Source: Glycomyces tenuis DSM 44171 | GTDB taxonomy: Bacteria > Actinomycetota > Actinomycetes > Mycobacteriales > Micromonosporaceae | Direction: 5' to 3' | Assembly: GCF_000427885.1 (NCBI RefSeq) | Contig: NZ_ATYW01000002.1 | Location: 379,532 to 443,531, forward strand | Length of the DNA: 64,000 nt | Shown: piece by piece, positions 54,278 through 63,268 of the stretch | Layout: each line of letters begins with the position of its first letter | How positions within the stretch are numbered: the first letter of the stretch is position 1 | The notes under the pieces: model-generated | Database searches by the model: none | Told to the model about the DNA's origin: nothing | Seen by the model: the letters and a program-made list of their open reading frames with translations, nothing else | Translations under genes and position numbers: made by a program

Positions 54278-54988
54278 GTGCTTCATCCCAACAAGCTGAC
54301 CCAGGCGAAGCACGCGGCACACGAGGCGCCCACCCCAGGGCTTCCCCACAGCCTCAGAAACCGCGTCTTCGCATCCATCGCCGCCACCGTCATCGCCCTC
54401 ACCTCGGCGACCACGGCCGGTGCGGCGATCATCGAGACCGACGACCGCAGCGAGTCCGAGCGGCTCGCCTCCGACATCGTCGCCGAGGCCACCGAGGCCG
54501 ACCACGAGTGGCAGGAGGTCGCCGCCATGGAGACCATCCTGCCGGTCAAGGTCCAGGGCACCACCGACGTCGAGAAGACCGGCGCCGCTGAGATGCCGGA
54601 GGAGGAACCGGTCGAACCGACCGAAGAAGAGTCCTCCGGAGGATCCTCCGGCCCCTCGGTGGACATCGCCGCCGACTGCTCCGAGTACTCGGGCAACAAG
54701 GCCATCGGCTGCACCATGACCCTCGACGCCGGCTGGGGCCTCGACGAGTTCTCCTGCCTCGAATCCCTGTGGGAACGCGAGTCAGGCTGGAACGAGCAGG
54801 CCTACAACGAGGGCTCGGGCGCCTACGGCATCCCGCAGTCCCTCCCGGGCGACAAGATGTCCTCGCACGGCGACGACTGGGAGACCAACCCGGCCACCCA
54901 GATCGCCTGGGGCCTGGACTACATCGACGGCCGCTACGGCAGCCCGTGCGGCGCGTGGTCGCACTCGGAGTCCAACGGCTGGTACTGA
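54278..54988 (+). CDS. Secreted transglycosylase-like (aggregation-promoting factor type) protein
   Basis: 236 residues. A 25-residue basic stretch precedes a signal peptide (about 26-50). An acidic Glu-rich linker follows, then a C-terminal lysozyme-like domain: 'GWGLDEFSCLESLWERESGWNEQAYNEGSGAYGIPQSLPG' with the catalytic Glu in 'LWERES' and the A/GYGIPQ motif. It may cleave peptidoglycan at the wall, as in Rpf or SLT-type resuscitation and growth enzymes. The leader upstream is highly structured. Its TGA is 2 bp from the convergent stop of the nicotinamidase gene. Confidence 0.85.
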   Translation: MLHPNKLTQAKHAAHEAPTPGLPHSLRNRVFASIAATVIALTSATTAGAAIIETDDRSESERLASDIVAEATEADHEWQEVAAMETILPVKVQGTTDVEKTGAAEMPEEEPVEPTEEESSGGSSGPSVDIAADCSEYSGNKAIGCTMTLDAGWGLDEFSCLESLWERESGWNEQAYNEGSGAYGIPQSLPGDKMSSHGDDWETNPATQIAWGLDYIDGRYGSPCGAWSHSESNGWY

Positions 54989-54990
54989 GC

Positions 54991-55551
54991 TCAGAGGGAG
55001 CCGACGATCTCCACGCCGGCGTCGCGCAACTCGCGCACGGCCCCGGTGTCGCCGCCCGGATGGGCGTGCACGAACGCCGTCGCGTCCAAGTCGACACTCA
55101 CCCGGTAGCCGAGCCGGACGGCGTCGCGGGCCGTGGCGGCGACGCACACGTCGCCCGCCAGGCCCACCACGGTCACGGCCTCGGCCCCGCTCGCGAGCAG
55201 GAGCCCCCCGAGCGGGCTCAGGCCGCCCGCGCCCGGCTGGTCCACTCCCGAGCCGAACAGCACGAAACCGGAGAAGCCGCCGGAGCGCCCGGGGCCCTTC
55301 GGCACGACCTCGCCGCGGACGTCGAGCTCGGGGTGCAGCTCGGCCTGGCCGTCCGGGTCGCCCTCGGGGAGTTCGACCGGTTCGACGTCGCGCGTGTAGT
55401 ACACCGGCGACCCGGCCTCGACCGCCGCGGCGACCCGCCGGTTGACCTCCTCGACGACCCGGTCGGCGCCCTGGACCGCGAGTCGCCCGTCCGGGTCGAC
55501 GAACGCCCGCTGCATGTCGATGACGATGAGCGCGTGCTGGGGAGTTGACAT
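54991..55551 (-). CDS. Nicotinamidase-like isochorismatase family protein
   Basis: 186 residues. The catalytic triad of nicotinamidases is placed as expected: Asp12 in 'VIDMQRAFVDP', the Lys in 'VVPKGPGRSGG' near 84, and the nucleophilic Cys in 'VGLAGDVCVAATARDAVRLGY' near 136. It probably hydrolyses nicotinamide to nicotinate in NAD salvage; amide hydrolases of other substrates are possible. The ATG has a GGAG site. It is convergent with the transglycosylase gene. Confidence 0.85.
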   Translation of the reverse strand: MSTPQHALIVIDMQRAFVDPDGRLAVQGADRVVEEVNRRVAAAVEAGSPVYYTRDVEPVELPEGDPDGQAELHPELDVRGEVVPKGPGRSGGFSGFVLFGSGVDQPGAGGLSPLGGLLLASGAEAVTVVGLAGDVCVAATARDAVRLGYRVSVDLDATAFVHAHPGGDTGAVRELRDAGVEIVGSL

Positions 55552-55758
55552 GGGGCTCCAATCGCTGTGCGGTGGCAGGTGCCGATGGCCTTCCGCACCA
55601 CCCTAAGGCCCGCGGGCGACCACCGCGGCCACCGGTGGCGCCCCGAGCTCCCTCGAGATCGCCGCCGCACCGTGCACCGCTGCGTCGATCGCATCGCCCG
55701 CCGAGGCGTTCGGTGAAAGCTGAGCCGCCGTCGTCCGAGCTGGACCCGGCGGGCGCGC

Positions 55759-56832
55759 TCAGCAGCCGACGTCGAAGGCCTCGGCCGGACCAGACGCTAT
55801 GAAGCCGAACACCTCCCGGCTCGTGCCAGCGTCGACGCGGGCGTTCCATCCCACGTCGGACGCCGAGACCGTCGAGCCCGACTGGCTCCAGTCCACGTTC
55901 CAGGCGCTCGAGACCTCCTGGCCGCTCGGCCACTCCCACGACAGGTCCCAGCCGTCCACGGCCTGATCCTCGGCGTGGATCGTGACCGCGCCCTGCCAGC
56001 TCGAGCCCCAGTCGTTGACCACCGAGACGCTCGCCAGGCACGAACCGCTCGGCGGGTCGGTGGGGTCGTCCGGCGGATCGGTCGGATCGCCGCCGCCGAT
56101 GTCGAGCGAGTAGCTCTCGGTGCTGTACCGGTGCCCGCCGGCCGAGGAGGTGATCTCGTATCCGAACTGGATCTGGTCGATCCGCACGTCCGGCATGCGG
56201 CCGGTCTCGTAGAGCCACCGCGCGACGTCGCTGATGCCGACCGTGGCCGAGTCGGTATTGCCGGTGCGGATGAAGCTGTAGACCTCGTTGGCGCCGTTGT
56301 TGCCGCGGTAGTAGTCGAAGGTGTGGCCGCCGACGGTCACGGTCGTCTCGTAGCTGCCGAGCGGCCCGACCGGGCCGACTTTGCTCAGCCAGATCATGAT
56401 CTCGTGCTCGTGCCCGTTGCCCCACACGTCGTAGGCGGCGTTGTAGGCGACGCCGTTCCCGCCGCTCGGGCCCTCGAAGGCGACGGTGCTGTTCACCTCG
56501 GGCATCTGGCTGACCTGCTCGCCGAGCGTGTAGGAGACATTCGGGTAGCTCTTGATGCCGCCGGTGTTCGGGTGGTCGGCGTCGACCCACCAGTGCGACT
56601 CGTCGACCGCCGAGATGGTCTGGGTTCCGGCTCCGGAGCCCCAGATGTTGTTGTAGACCGTGTAGTCGCCGTACATCGTGTTGCCCCACTGATCGCTGGA
56701 GGTCCAGGTGGGGGAGGTGTGGTCGGCGAAGGCGTTGAACCCCATGGGGCTCGCCGAGATCGCCAGCGCCAGGGCCGAGAAGGCCCCGAGGACCGCGATC
56801 TTCCAGGGTCGTTTCATGCGTCGTTGCTTCAT
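55759..56832 (-). CDS. Secreted endoglucanase, GH12 with CBM2
   Basis: 357 residues. A signal peptide (MKQRRMKRPWKIAVLGAF..., cleaved after FNAFA) is followed by a GH12 jelly-roll domain (about 40-255) with the nucleophile Glu in 'HEHEIMIWLSKVG' and the acid/base Glu in 'FGYEITSS'. A Pro/Thr/Asp linker (DPTDPPDDPTDPP) leads to a C-terminal family 2 cellulose-binding module with 'GWDLSWEWPSGQ' and 'DVGWNARVDAG'. It cuts cellulose or xyloglucan outside the cell. I start at 56832 because of the AAGGG site. A palindromic operator lies upstream. Confidence 0.94.
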   Translation of the reverse strand: MKQRRMKRPWKIAVLGAFSALALAISASPMGFNAFADHTSPTWTSSDQWGNTMYGDYTVYNNIWGSGAGTQTISAVDESHWWVDADHPNTGGIKSYPNVSYTLGEQVSQMPEVNSTVAFEGPSGGNGVAYNAAYDVWGNGHEHEIMIWLSKVGPVGPLGSYETTVTVGGHTFDYYRGNNGANEVYSFIRTGNTDSATVGISDVARWLYETGRMPDVRIDQIQFGYEITSSAGGHRYSTESYSLDIGGGDPTDPPDDPTDPPSGSCLASVSVVNDWGSSWQGAVTIHAEDQAVDGWDLSWEWPSGQEVSSAWNVDWSQSGSTVSASDVGWNARVDAGTSREVFGFIASGPAEAFDVGC

Positions 56833-56930
56833 GGCCATGCCCTTGTGATCGGGGCGGGAGCGCGCGGATGCCGGGATCGACCGCCGCTGCCGCCGAGGAG
56901 TCGACGCCGCCAATTAATATTGACGAACGT

Positions 56931-56951
56931 CTCTACAATCGCAGTGTAGAG
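56931..56951. promoter_or_regulatory. Palindromic operator of the GH12 gene
   Basis: A perfect 7-bp inverted repeat CTCTACA/TGTAGAG with a 7-base spacer, about 100 bp upstream of the endoglucanase start, next to an AT-rich tract TATTAATT. It suits a dimeric repressor. It is not the TGGGAGCGCTCCCA box of CebR-type cellulase repressors, so another regulator is likely. Confidence 0.55.
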
Positions 56952-57020
56952 TGGACCGCTCCCCAGCGCAATGCGCTGCTGATACTCTGCCGCGCGAAGG
57001 CGGCGGGGCCGAGGCCTGCT

Positions 57021-57935
57021 TTACAGCCCGGCCGCCGATGAGACTCGCACCGAACGCAGCAGCAGCCTCGCGTCGCCCAACCGCCGCTTGAGGCGCCGCT
57101 CCAGTCCCGCGATGGGCGTGAGGTTCTGCGGAGCGCGCGCGTCCTTGTGCGCGGCGGACCCCAAGGGCGGCAAGGCCGCGGCGGTCGCATCGGCCAGCGC
57201 GATCGCCGCCTCCTCGCTCAAGGCGTCGGCGGCCTCGATCCTGGCCACGCCCGCCCAGCCCCGCGAGCCCGCCCCCGGCAGCCGCAGATACCACGAGTAG
57301 CGCGGCCACGTCGTCAGCAGGTGGAACACCGGCGTGCGCTGCCCGGGCCGCAGCTGCTCCACCACGCCGTTCAACGGCCCCTGAAGATAGGACCGGTGGT
57401 GGCTCTTGATGTAGCCCACCGCGTTCGGCAGCCTGGTGCGCCCGCGCAGCGTCCCGTCGAGCACGGACAGCTCGGCGTCCATGGCGACGGCGGCGGCGAC
57501 CTTCGCCTCCAAGGCCGCCATGGCGGCCTGGCTGGCGGCGATGAGCTCGGCCGAGTCGGCCGCGTCGGCCTTGCGGTACGGGTACTGGCCGAAGTCGGTG
57601 CCCGGATCGAGCGGCGCGAACAGGCCCCGCTCGACCGAGGACTCGGTGACGGCCGAAGTGCCCCCGTCGAGGTCGCAGGCGACGGCGCCGGCGGCCCAGG
57701 AGACGCACACGCCGGGCCAGCGGCCGGCCTCGTCGCTCAGCTCGACGCGCGCGTCGACGCGCCTGACGCCGTCGACCACCAGCAGCCGCGTCGGGCCCGC
57801 ACCGGGCGCGTCCACCGGCGCCCACGCCTTGGCCGGCGTCTCCACCTCGACGTTGACGGTGGCCGAGTCCGAGCGCGACGGCGACTCGGCGTTGTCGGCG
57901 AAGGACGGATCCCAGGCGTCGACGGTGATCTGCAC
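57021..57935 (-). CDS. nurA: NurA-like 5'-3' nuclease
   Basis: 304 residues from a GTG at 57935. NurA motifs are in order: Asp55 in 'LLVVDGVRRVDARVEL', Asp160 in 'ELSVLDGTLRG', then 'AVGYIKSHHRSYL' with Lys177, and a late 'TTWPRYSWYLRLPG' strand. NurA is a metal-dependent nuclease that works with the HerA translocase and Mre11-Rad50 in DNA end resection in archaea. It is the last gene of the herA-sbcD-sbcC-nurA block and starts 2 bp after sbcC, with its ribosome site inside the sbcC end. The assignment rests on motifs and context. Confidence 0.8.
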   Translation of the reverse strand: MQITVDAWDPSFADNAESPSRSDSATVNVEVETPAKAWAPVDAPGAGPTRLLVVDGVRRVDARVELSDEAGRWPGVCVSWAAGAVACDLDGGTSAVTESSVERGLFAPLDPGTDFGQYPYRKADAADSAELIAASQAAMAALEAKVAAAVAMDAELSVLDGTLRGRTRLPNAVGYIKSHHRSYLQGPLNGVVEQLRPGQRTPVFHLLTTWPRYSWYLRLPGAGSRGWAGVARIEAADALSEEAAIALADATAAALPPLGSAAHKDARAPQNLTPIAGLERRLKRRLGDARLLLRSVRVSSAAGL

Positions 57936-57937
57936 GG

Positions 57938-60370
57938 CTACTCCAGAGTCTTCTCGACGTGGGAACCCTTGGCGTCCTTGACGATACGGAAACGAACCGG
58001 CACGCGCTCGGCGAGGTCGGCGACGTGCGTGACCAGCCCGACGGTGCGCTCGCTGGAGACCGTCAGCGCCTCCAGCGTGGTGGCGACGGCGTCGAGGGTC
58101 TCCGGGTCGAGCGTGCCGAAGCCCTCGTCGAGGATGATCGACTCCAGGCACGCGCCGTCGCGCGAGAGGCTCGCCAACTGGTCGGACAGCGCGAGCGCCA
58201 GCGACAGCGACGCCGCGAAGGTCTCGCCGCCCGACAGGCTCCGCGCCGGGCGCGCCATGTCCGCGTCGTGGTGGTCGACCACCCAGAAGTCCTGGTCGCG
58301 GTAGATCAGGTCGTACTGGCCGCCGGTGATGCGGCCCAGCATGACCGTCGCCCCGGCGACGAGCTCGTCGAGCGCCTCGCTCAACAGCCACTCCATGAAG
58401 CGGCGGGCCTCCAGATGCTTCGCGAGCTCCTTGGCGACCTCGGCCTCGTGCGCGAAGCGGCGCGCCTCGGCCTCGAGCTCGACGCGGCGGCCCCGCGCCT
58501 CGCGCAGCTGCGCGGCCGCCGCCCGAGCGGACTCGACGGCCGCGGCGTGCACGGCCACGTAGTCGCCGCCGGTGCCCGTGCGCGGCACGGCGACGTCGAA
58601 CTCGGTCATCGCGGCGAGCAGCTCGGCCCGCAGCGTCGCGGCCCGCCCGTCGAGCGACTTGAGTTCCGCTCGGGCGGCCTCGCGTGCGGCCGAAGCCTTC
58701 TCCAGCGCCCCCGCGGCCCATTCGACGAGGCGCCCCCAGCTCTCGGCCAGGTCCGCCCCGGCCGCTGGCGGCCCGAGGACGGCGACCTGGTCCCGGGCGT
58801 GCCCGAACTCCCGCCAGGCCCGCTGCTGCTGCTCTTCGGCGCCCGCCTTGCGCTTCTCGGCCTCCCGCAGCGCCCGCCTCGCGGCCTTGAGCGCCGCGGC
58901 GGTGCCGCTGAGCAGCCGCCCCGCCTCGGCCGCGGCCTCGCGGCGAGCCTGGAGCGCATCGGCTTCCGGCACGCCTTCGAGCTTCTTGACCAGGCGGCGG
59001 CGCTTGACGTCGAGCTCGGTGAGGCGCTCGGTGTAGCTGTCGAGCTTCGCCTGGAGGTTCACCACGGCGGCCTGCGCGTCCTTGTACTCGGCGGTGGCCG
59101 TCTGCGACGCCTGCTGGGCCTCCTCCAGGGCCGCGGAGAGGTCCCGCTCGGGGACCGCCTCGACGGCGCGGTCGCACACCGGGCAGTCCTCTCCGGCGGC
59201 CAGCTCGGCCCGCAGCGTCCCGGCCAGGTCCGCCATGCGGGCCTTGTGGACGGCGGCGTGCTGGATCTCGACCTCTTCGGCGGCGGCCCCTTCGAGCTCC
59301 TTGGCCTCCTCGAACTGGTGGCGCAGCTCCTCGGTCAGCTCGCGGCCGGTCTTCAGGCTCGCCTCGGTCTCGGCGAGCTCCTCCCACGCCTTGAGCTGCC
59401 GCTCGATGAGCGCCAGATCGAGCCCGTCGAGTTCGGCGCGCAGACGCTCGTCCTCGGCCTCGGTGGCCTCGACCTCCGCGGCCTTCGCCTTGACGCGTTC
59501 GAGCGCGTCGGCGAGCTGCGCGGCGATGTCGTCGACGCCGCCGGGCCGCTTGATGTACGTCAGGGACGCCAGGTTCGCCTCGCCCTCGCTCAGGCGCCGC
59601 CGAGCGGTCTCGACGGCGGTCTCGAGCCCGTCGAGCGCCCCGGCCTTGTCCCGCACCGGCTCGGTGAGCTTCTCGAGCTTCTCGACCCGCAGCGCCGCCG
59701 CCGCGAGGTCCTCATCGCTCACCTGCGGGACCTTCTGCAGCTGCGCCTCGAGGGTCCGCTGCGCCGTGGCGGCGGCGTCCCGTTTGGCGCCCGCGAGCTG
59801 CTGGACCCTCCGATAGGCGCTGTGCCCCAAGAGGTTCTCGAGGATCTTGCGCCGGTCGGCGGCCGTGGCGTGCAGGAACTCGGCGAACTCGCCCTGCGGC
59901 AGCAGCACGCACTTGGTGAACTGGTCGAACGGCAGCCCCACGATCCGCTCGGCGGCGGCGCTCACCGCCGAGGGGCTCCCCGCGAGCGGCCTGCCCAGGC
60001 CCTCGACGAGCTCGGTGTCGTCGGCCGGGTCCACCCCGTCCGGCAGCTGCTCCAAAGCGGCCATGGTGGTCTTGACGTTGCCGTTCTTGTCGCGTCGCAG
60101 GATCCTGGTCGCCACGTAGTTGGCGCCCGCGGCGGCGAACACCAGCCGCACCCGCCCCTCCACCGCCGACGGGGCGATCGCGTGCTGCGTGGTGTTGTTG
60201 CGCCACCGCGGCGTGCGCCCGTACAGCGCGAAGCACATCGCGTCGAGCACCGTGGACTTGCCCGCGCCGGTGGGGCCGGTGAGCGCGAAGAAGTCGACGT
60301 CGGTGAAGTCGAGCGTCGAGGCCTCGGTGTAGGAACCGAAGCCGTGCATGTCCAAGCGTATCGGCCGCAT
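57938..60370 (-). CDS. sbcC: Exonuclease SbcC / Rad50-type SMC ATPase
   Basis: 810 residues from the ATG at 60370. Walker A is 'LTGPTGAGKSTVLDAM' near residue 30. Two long coiled coils flank the zinc hook CPVC (ED-CPVC-DRA near 395). The ABC signature is 'SLSGGETFAASLSLALALSD' near 710, and Walker B 'SIILDEGFGTLDPETLDAV' near 740. It is shorter than the ~1050-residue E. coli SbcC and nearer archaeal Rad50, so the coiled arms are short. With SbcD it opens hairpins and processes double-strand ends. TGATG overlap with sbcD. Confidence 0.95.
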   Translation of the reverse strand: MRPIRLDMHGFGSYTEASTLDFTDVDFFALTGPTGAGKSTVLDAMCFALYGRTPRWRNNTTQHAIAPSAVEGRVRLVFAAAGANYVATRILRRDKNGNVKTTMAALEQLPDGVDPADDTELVEGLGRPLAGSPSAVSAAAERIVGLPFDQFTKCVLLPQGEFAEFLHATAADRRKILENLLGHSAYRRVQQLAGAKRDAAATAQRTLEAQLQKVPQVSDEDLAAAALRVEKLEKLTEPVRDKAGALDGLETAVETARRRLSEGEANLASLTYIKRPGGVDDIAAQLADALERVKAKAAEVEATEAEDERLRAELDGLDLALIERQLKAWEELAETEASLKTGRELTEELRHQFEEAKELEGAAAEEVEIQHAAVHKARMADLAGTLRAELAAGEDCPVCDRAVEAVPERDLSAALEEAQQASQTATAEYKDAQAAVVNLQAKLDSYTERLTELDVKRRRLVKKLEGVPEADALQARREAAAEAGRLLSGTAAALKAARRALREAEKRKAGAEEQQQRAWREFGHARDQVAVLGPPAAGADLAESWGRLVEWAAGALEKASAAREAARAELKSLDGRAATLRAELLAAMTEFDVAVPRTGTGGDYVAVHAAAVESARAAAAQLREARGRRVELEAEARRFAHEAEVAKELAKHLEARRFMEWLLSEALDELVAGATVMLGRITGGQYDLIYRDQDFWVVDHHDADMARPARSLSGGETFAASLSLALALSDQLASLSRDGACLESIILDEGFGTLDPETLDAVATTLEALTVSSERTVGLVTHVADLAERVPVRFRIVKDAKGSHVEKTLE

Positions 60371-61527
60371 CAGGTCTCCTCTGCCGCGACGGTCTGCGTC
60401 TCCTCGTACAGCTCGGCGAACAGCTTCGCCACGGCCGGGTCGTCGTGCCCGGTCTCGGCGAGGTAGGCGTCGAACAGCTCCCCGGGGCTGCGGCCCGAGC
60501 GCCGCTGCCGCGGCGCGGCCGCCTCGGCGCGCATCACCGGGTCGATGTGGATCTGCACGGCCCGGGGGAACAGCTCGGCCACCTCGCCGCGCAGGCCCGC
60601 GCGGGCCGGTTCGGTGACGAACACCCGCAGCCACGCGCGCTCGTCCACTTCCACTTCGCGCAGCTCCTCGAGCGTGCCGCGCAGCGTCTTGAGCGGCACC
60701 GCCTCGCTCAGCGGCACCTGCCGCACCCGAGCGGGCGTGTCGGCGGTGACGTCGACGAGCGTCACGCTCGGCGTGTGGTCCTCCTCGCCGAAGTCCACCG
60801 CGAGCGGCCCGCCCGAGTACCGGATCGGGCACGGCCCCTCGATCTTCTGCGCCTTGTGCAGGTGCCCCAAGGCGACGTAGTTCGTCGAGGCCGGGAAGAC
60901 CGCCGCCGGGACCGCGTAGTCGGCCACGGTGTGGACCTCCCGCTCGCCGCCGCCGACCTTCCCGCCGACCACCGTCAGGTGCCCGCAGAACAGGTCCACC
61001 TCGTCGCCGCTGAAGCCCTGCGAGAGCGCGGACACCATGCGCCGCAGGTGATCGGCGTAGGCCGACTCGGTGTCCGCGGCGCTCAGCTCGAACAGCTCGG
61101 CCGCCCTGACCGCATACCGCTGGCTGACGAACGGCAGCGCCGCCAGCCGCCACCGCTCGCCGCCGGCCGTCTGCCCGGTGACGAGGTGGTCGGCGGCCTT
61201 GCCGATGCGGCCCCGCAGGTGGATGCCCGCGGCGGCGGCCCATTCCCGCAGCGCCTCCAGGCCCGGCCCGTTGTCGTGGTTCCCGGCGATCGCCACGACC
61301 TCGGCGCCCGTGTCGCGCAGCGCCGACAGCGTCGCCGTCAGCAGCTTCTGCGCGGCACTGGACGGCGAGGCCGTGTCGTACAGGTCCCCGGCCACGATCA
61401 CCAGGTCGACGCTTTCGTCGCGGGCGATCTGCACGATCTGGCCGAACACGGCCCGCTGCTCGTCCAGCCGCGCTCGGCCCTTCAACGTGACGCCGACGTG
61501 CCAGTCGGAGGTGTGCAGGATTCGCAA
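60370..61527 (-). CDS. sbcD: Exonuclease SbcD / Mre11-type nuclease
   Basis: 385 residues. All five metallophosphoesterase motifs are visible: SDWHVG (D7, H9), 'VIVAGDLYDTA', 'AIAGNHDNGPG', 'FCGHLTV' and 'VALGHLHKAQ'. It is the manganese-dependent nuclease subunit acting with SbcC. The TTG start at 61527 is preceded by a GAGGAG site 6 bases away, which decides for this rare start. The gap to herA is 20 bp. Confidence 0.94.
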   Translation of the reverse strand: MRILHTSDWHVGVTLKGRARLDEQRAVFGQIVQIARDESVDLVIVAGDLYDTASPSSAAQKLLTATLSALRDTGAEVVAIAGNHDNGPGLEALREWAAAAGIHLRGRIGKAADHLVTGQTAGGERWRLAALPFVSQRYAVRAAELFELSAADTESAYADHLRRMVSALSQGFSGDEVDLFCGHLTVVGGKVGGGEREVHTVADYAVPAAVFPASTNYVALGHLHKAQKIEGPCPIRYSGGPLAVDFGEEDHTPSVTLVDVTADTPARVRQVPLSEAVPLKTLRGTLEELREVEVDERAWLRVFVTEPARAGLRGEVAELFPRAVQIHIDPVMRAEAAAPRQRRSGRSPGELFDAYLAETGHDDPAVAKLFAELYEETQTVAAEET

Positions 61528-61547
61528 GGCGGACTCCTCAACGCGAG

Positions 61548-63263
61548 CTAGAACGGGATGTCGTCATCGTCATCGTCACCGGCGAGGTCGAACGGGTCGA
61601 CCTTCGCCGTCACGGACCTGGCCGACGACGCCGGGGCCGAGCCCGCCTCGGCCGGCCTGGTGGCCCACGCCGGGAACGGGAAGTTCACCACCAGCGGCAC
61701 CGGCAGCTCCGGCTGGCCGACGAACATGGTGCCCGGCTTGGCCATCAGCACCCGCTGGCGCTGCGCCTGCGTGAGGAAGCCGTACTCCGGGCGCGTCGCC
61801 TCGGCCGCGTCGAGGCGCCCGACGACGCGCACCGCCGAGTTCGAGGCGATGCGCCGCTCGACCTCGCTGGCGGTCTGCTGCGCTCCGATGAGGACCACCC
61901 CGAGCGAGCGGCCGCGCTCGGCGATGTCGAGCAGGATGTCCTTGATCGGGCTGGTGCCCTCCCGCGGCGCGTACTTGTTGAGCTCGTCGAGGACGACGAA
62001 CTGGAGCGGCCGGGCCGTCCCGGCCTTCTCCTTGCGCTCGAACTCGCCGCGCAGCACCACGCCGACGACGAAGCGCTGCGCCCGGTCGGGCAGGTTGTGC
62101 AGGTCCACGACCGTCACCTGCGCCTCGGAGGAGATCGCCTTGCCCCGCGGCGGCAGGTCCCCGCGGATGAGCCGCCCGATGTCCCGCCCGGAGGCGATGA
62201 GGCGGCGGATGAACGCGTTGACCGTGCCCAGGCCGATCGCCGAACCGGCCCATTCGATGCGGGTGGCGTCGTCGGAGAGCCGCTCGCAGATCAGGTCGAC
62301 CAGGTCCCGGTACGTCGTCAGCAGCTGCCCGTCGACGGCGACCGCGCCGTTGTCCTTCGGGCGGGCCTCCTTGCGCAGCCGCGCGGCCACCTGGTGGACG
62401 ACCATCGTGTACTGCTGGCGGTCGTCGTCGGCGTCGGCGAACACGAACGGCAGGAGTCCGCCGGAGCAGAACTCGGCGAGCGTCCAGTAGAACGCGTCGA
62501 CGCCGGTGGACCGGCACGCCACGTCCGGGACGCCGTTGTTGTCGCCCTCCCGGGGCGGGGCGAGCACCTCCACGGACTTGAACGCCCCCGGCGCCATCCC
62601 CAGCTTCCGGTACGATTCGCGGATCTCGTCGTCGATCCTGGTGTTGTCGTGGTCGAGCAGCAGCAGGTCCTCGCCCTTGACGTTGAAGATCAGCGCCTTC
62701 GTGTTCGCGGCCTCGGCGCCGATCGCGCCCGAGTGCAGCAGCGAGTACAGCAGCCACGTCGCGAACGACGTCTTCGTCGCCACGCCTGAGATGCCCGAGA
62801 TGGACACGTGCGCGCCGCGGGTGCCGTCGAGGAAGTCGGCGTTGAGGAACACCGCCTGGCCGTCCCGTGAGAACCCCAGCGGCACTTGGCGTTCCATGCC
62901 GTCGAAGTACAGTGCCCGGTCCCGCTCGGAGCCGGTGGCGCGCTCGACCGCCGCGCCCGGCGTCGGCGGCACGAACACCTCGGGCTCCACTCTCGTCACA
63001 GTGACCTCGGCGGCCTCCTGCACCTGCGCGGGCAGCAGCCCTCCGGCGATGTCGAACACGTCGGAGTCGAACTGCGCGCCCTCGTGGCGGCTGCGGACCG
63101 CGGTGACCACCCCGGAGATGCGGACCGGCCCCACGCCGGGGACCTCCCGCTCGGTGGTGAGCACGTCGTCGAGCTGCGCGTACGCCTCCGGGCCGACGCC
63201 GACCCAGAACGAGAGGGGTGTGGCGTCCTCGGTGCCGAGCACCCTGCCCACCGAATCATTCAT
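61548..63263 (-). CDS. herA: HerA-like hexameric DNA translocase ATPase (DUF87 family)
   Basis: 571 residues. An N-terminal HAS-barrel-like beta domain (about 1-100) is followed by the RecA-like core. Walker A is degenerate: 'SGISGVATKTSF' with Lys164 but Thr where the second Gly should be. Walker B is 'FVVLDELNKYAP' (Asp426, Glu427), and the arginine-finger/sensor stretch is 'IGAQQTASEVERR'. The very C-terminus is an acidic DDDDDD run. HerA pumps DNA to NurA in end processing. The ATG at 63263 fits the AGAGG site; upstream ATG codons at 63272 and 63269 are alternatives. It overlaps the reductase gene upstream. Confidence 0.88.
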   Translation of the reverse strand: MNDSVGRVLGTEDATPLSFWVGVGPEAYAQLDDVLTTEREVPGVGPVRISGVVTAVRSRHEGAQFDSDVFDIAGGLLPAQVQEAAEVTVTRVEPEVFVPPTPGAAVERATGSERDRALYFDGMERQVPLGFSRDGQAVFLNADFLDGTRGAHVSISGISGVATKTSFATWLLYSLLHSGAIGAEAANTKALIFNVKGEDLLLLDHDNTRIDDEIRESYRKLGMAPGAFKSVEVLAPPREGDNNGVPDVACRSTGVDAFYWTLAEFCSGGLLPFVFADADDDRQQYTMVVHQVAARLRKEARPKDNGAVAVDGQLLTTYRDLVDLICERLSDDATRIEWAGSAIGLGTVNAFIRRLIASGRDIGRLIRGDLPPRGKAISSEAQVTVVDLHNLPDRAQRFVVGVVLRGEFERKEKAGTARPLQFVVLDELNKYAPREGTSPIKDILLDIAERGRSLGVVLIGAQQTASEVERRIASNSAVRVVGRLDAAEATRPEYGFLTQAQRQRVLMAKPGTMFVGQPELPVPLVVNFPFPAWATRPAEAGSAPASSARSVTAKVDPFDLAGDDDDDDIPF

Positions 63264-63268
63264 GCGCA

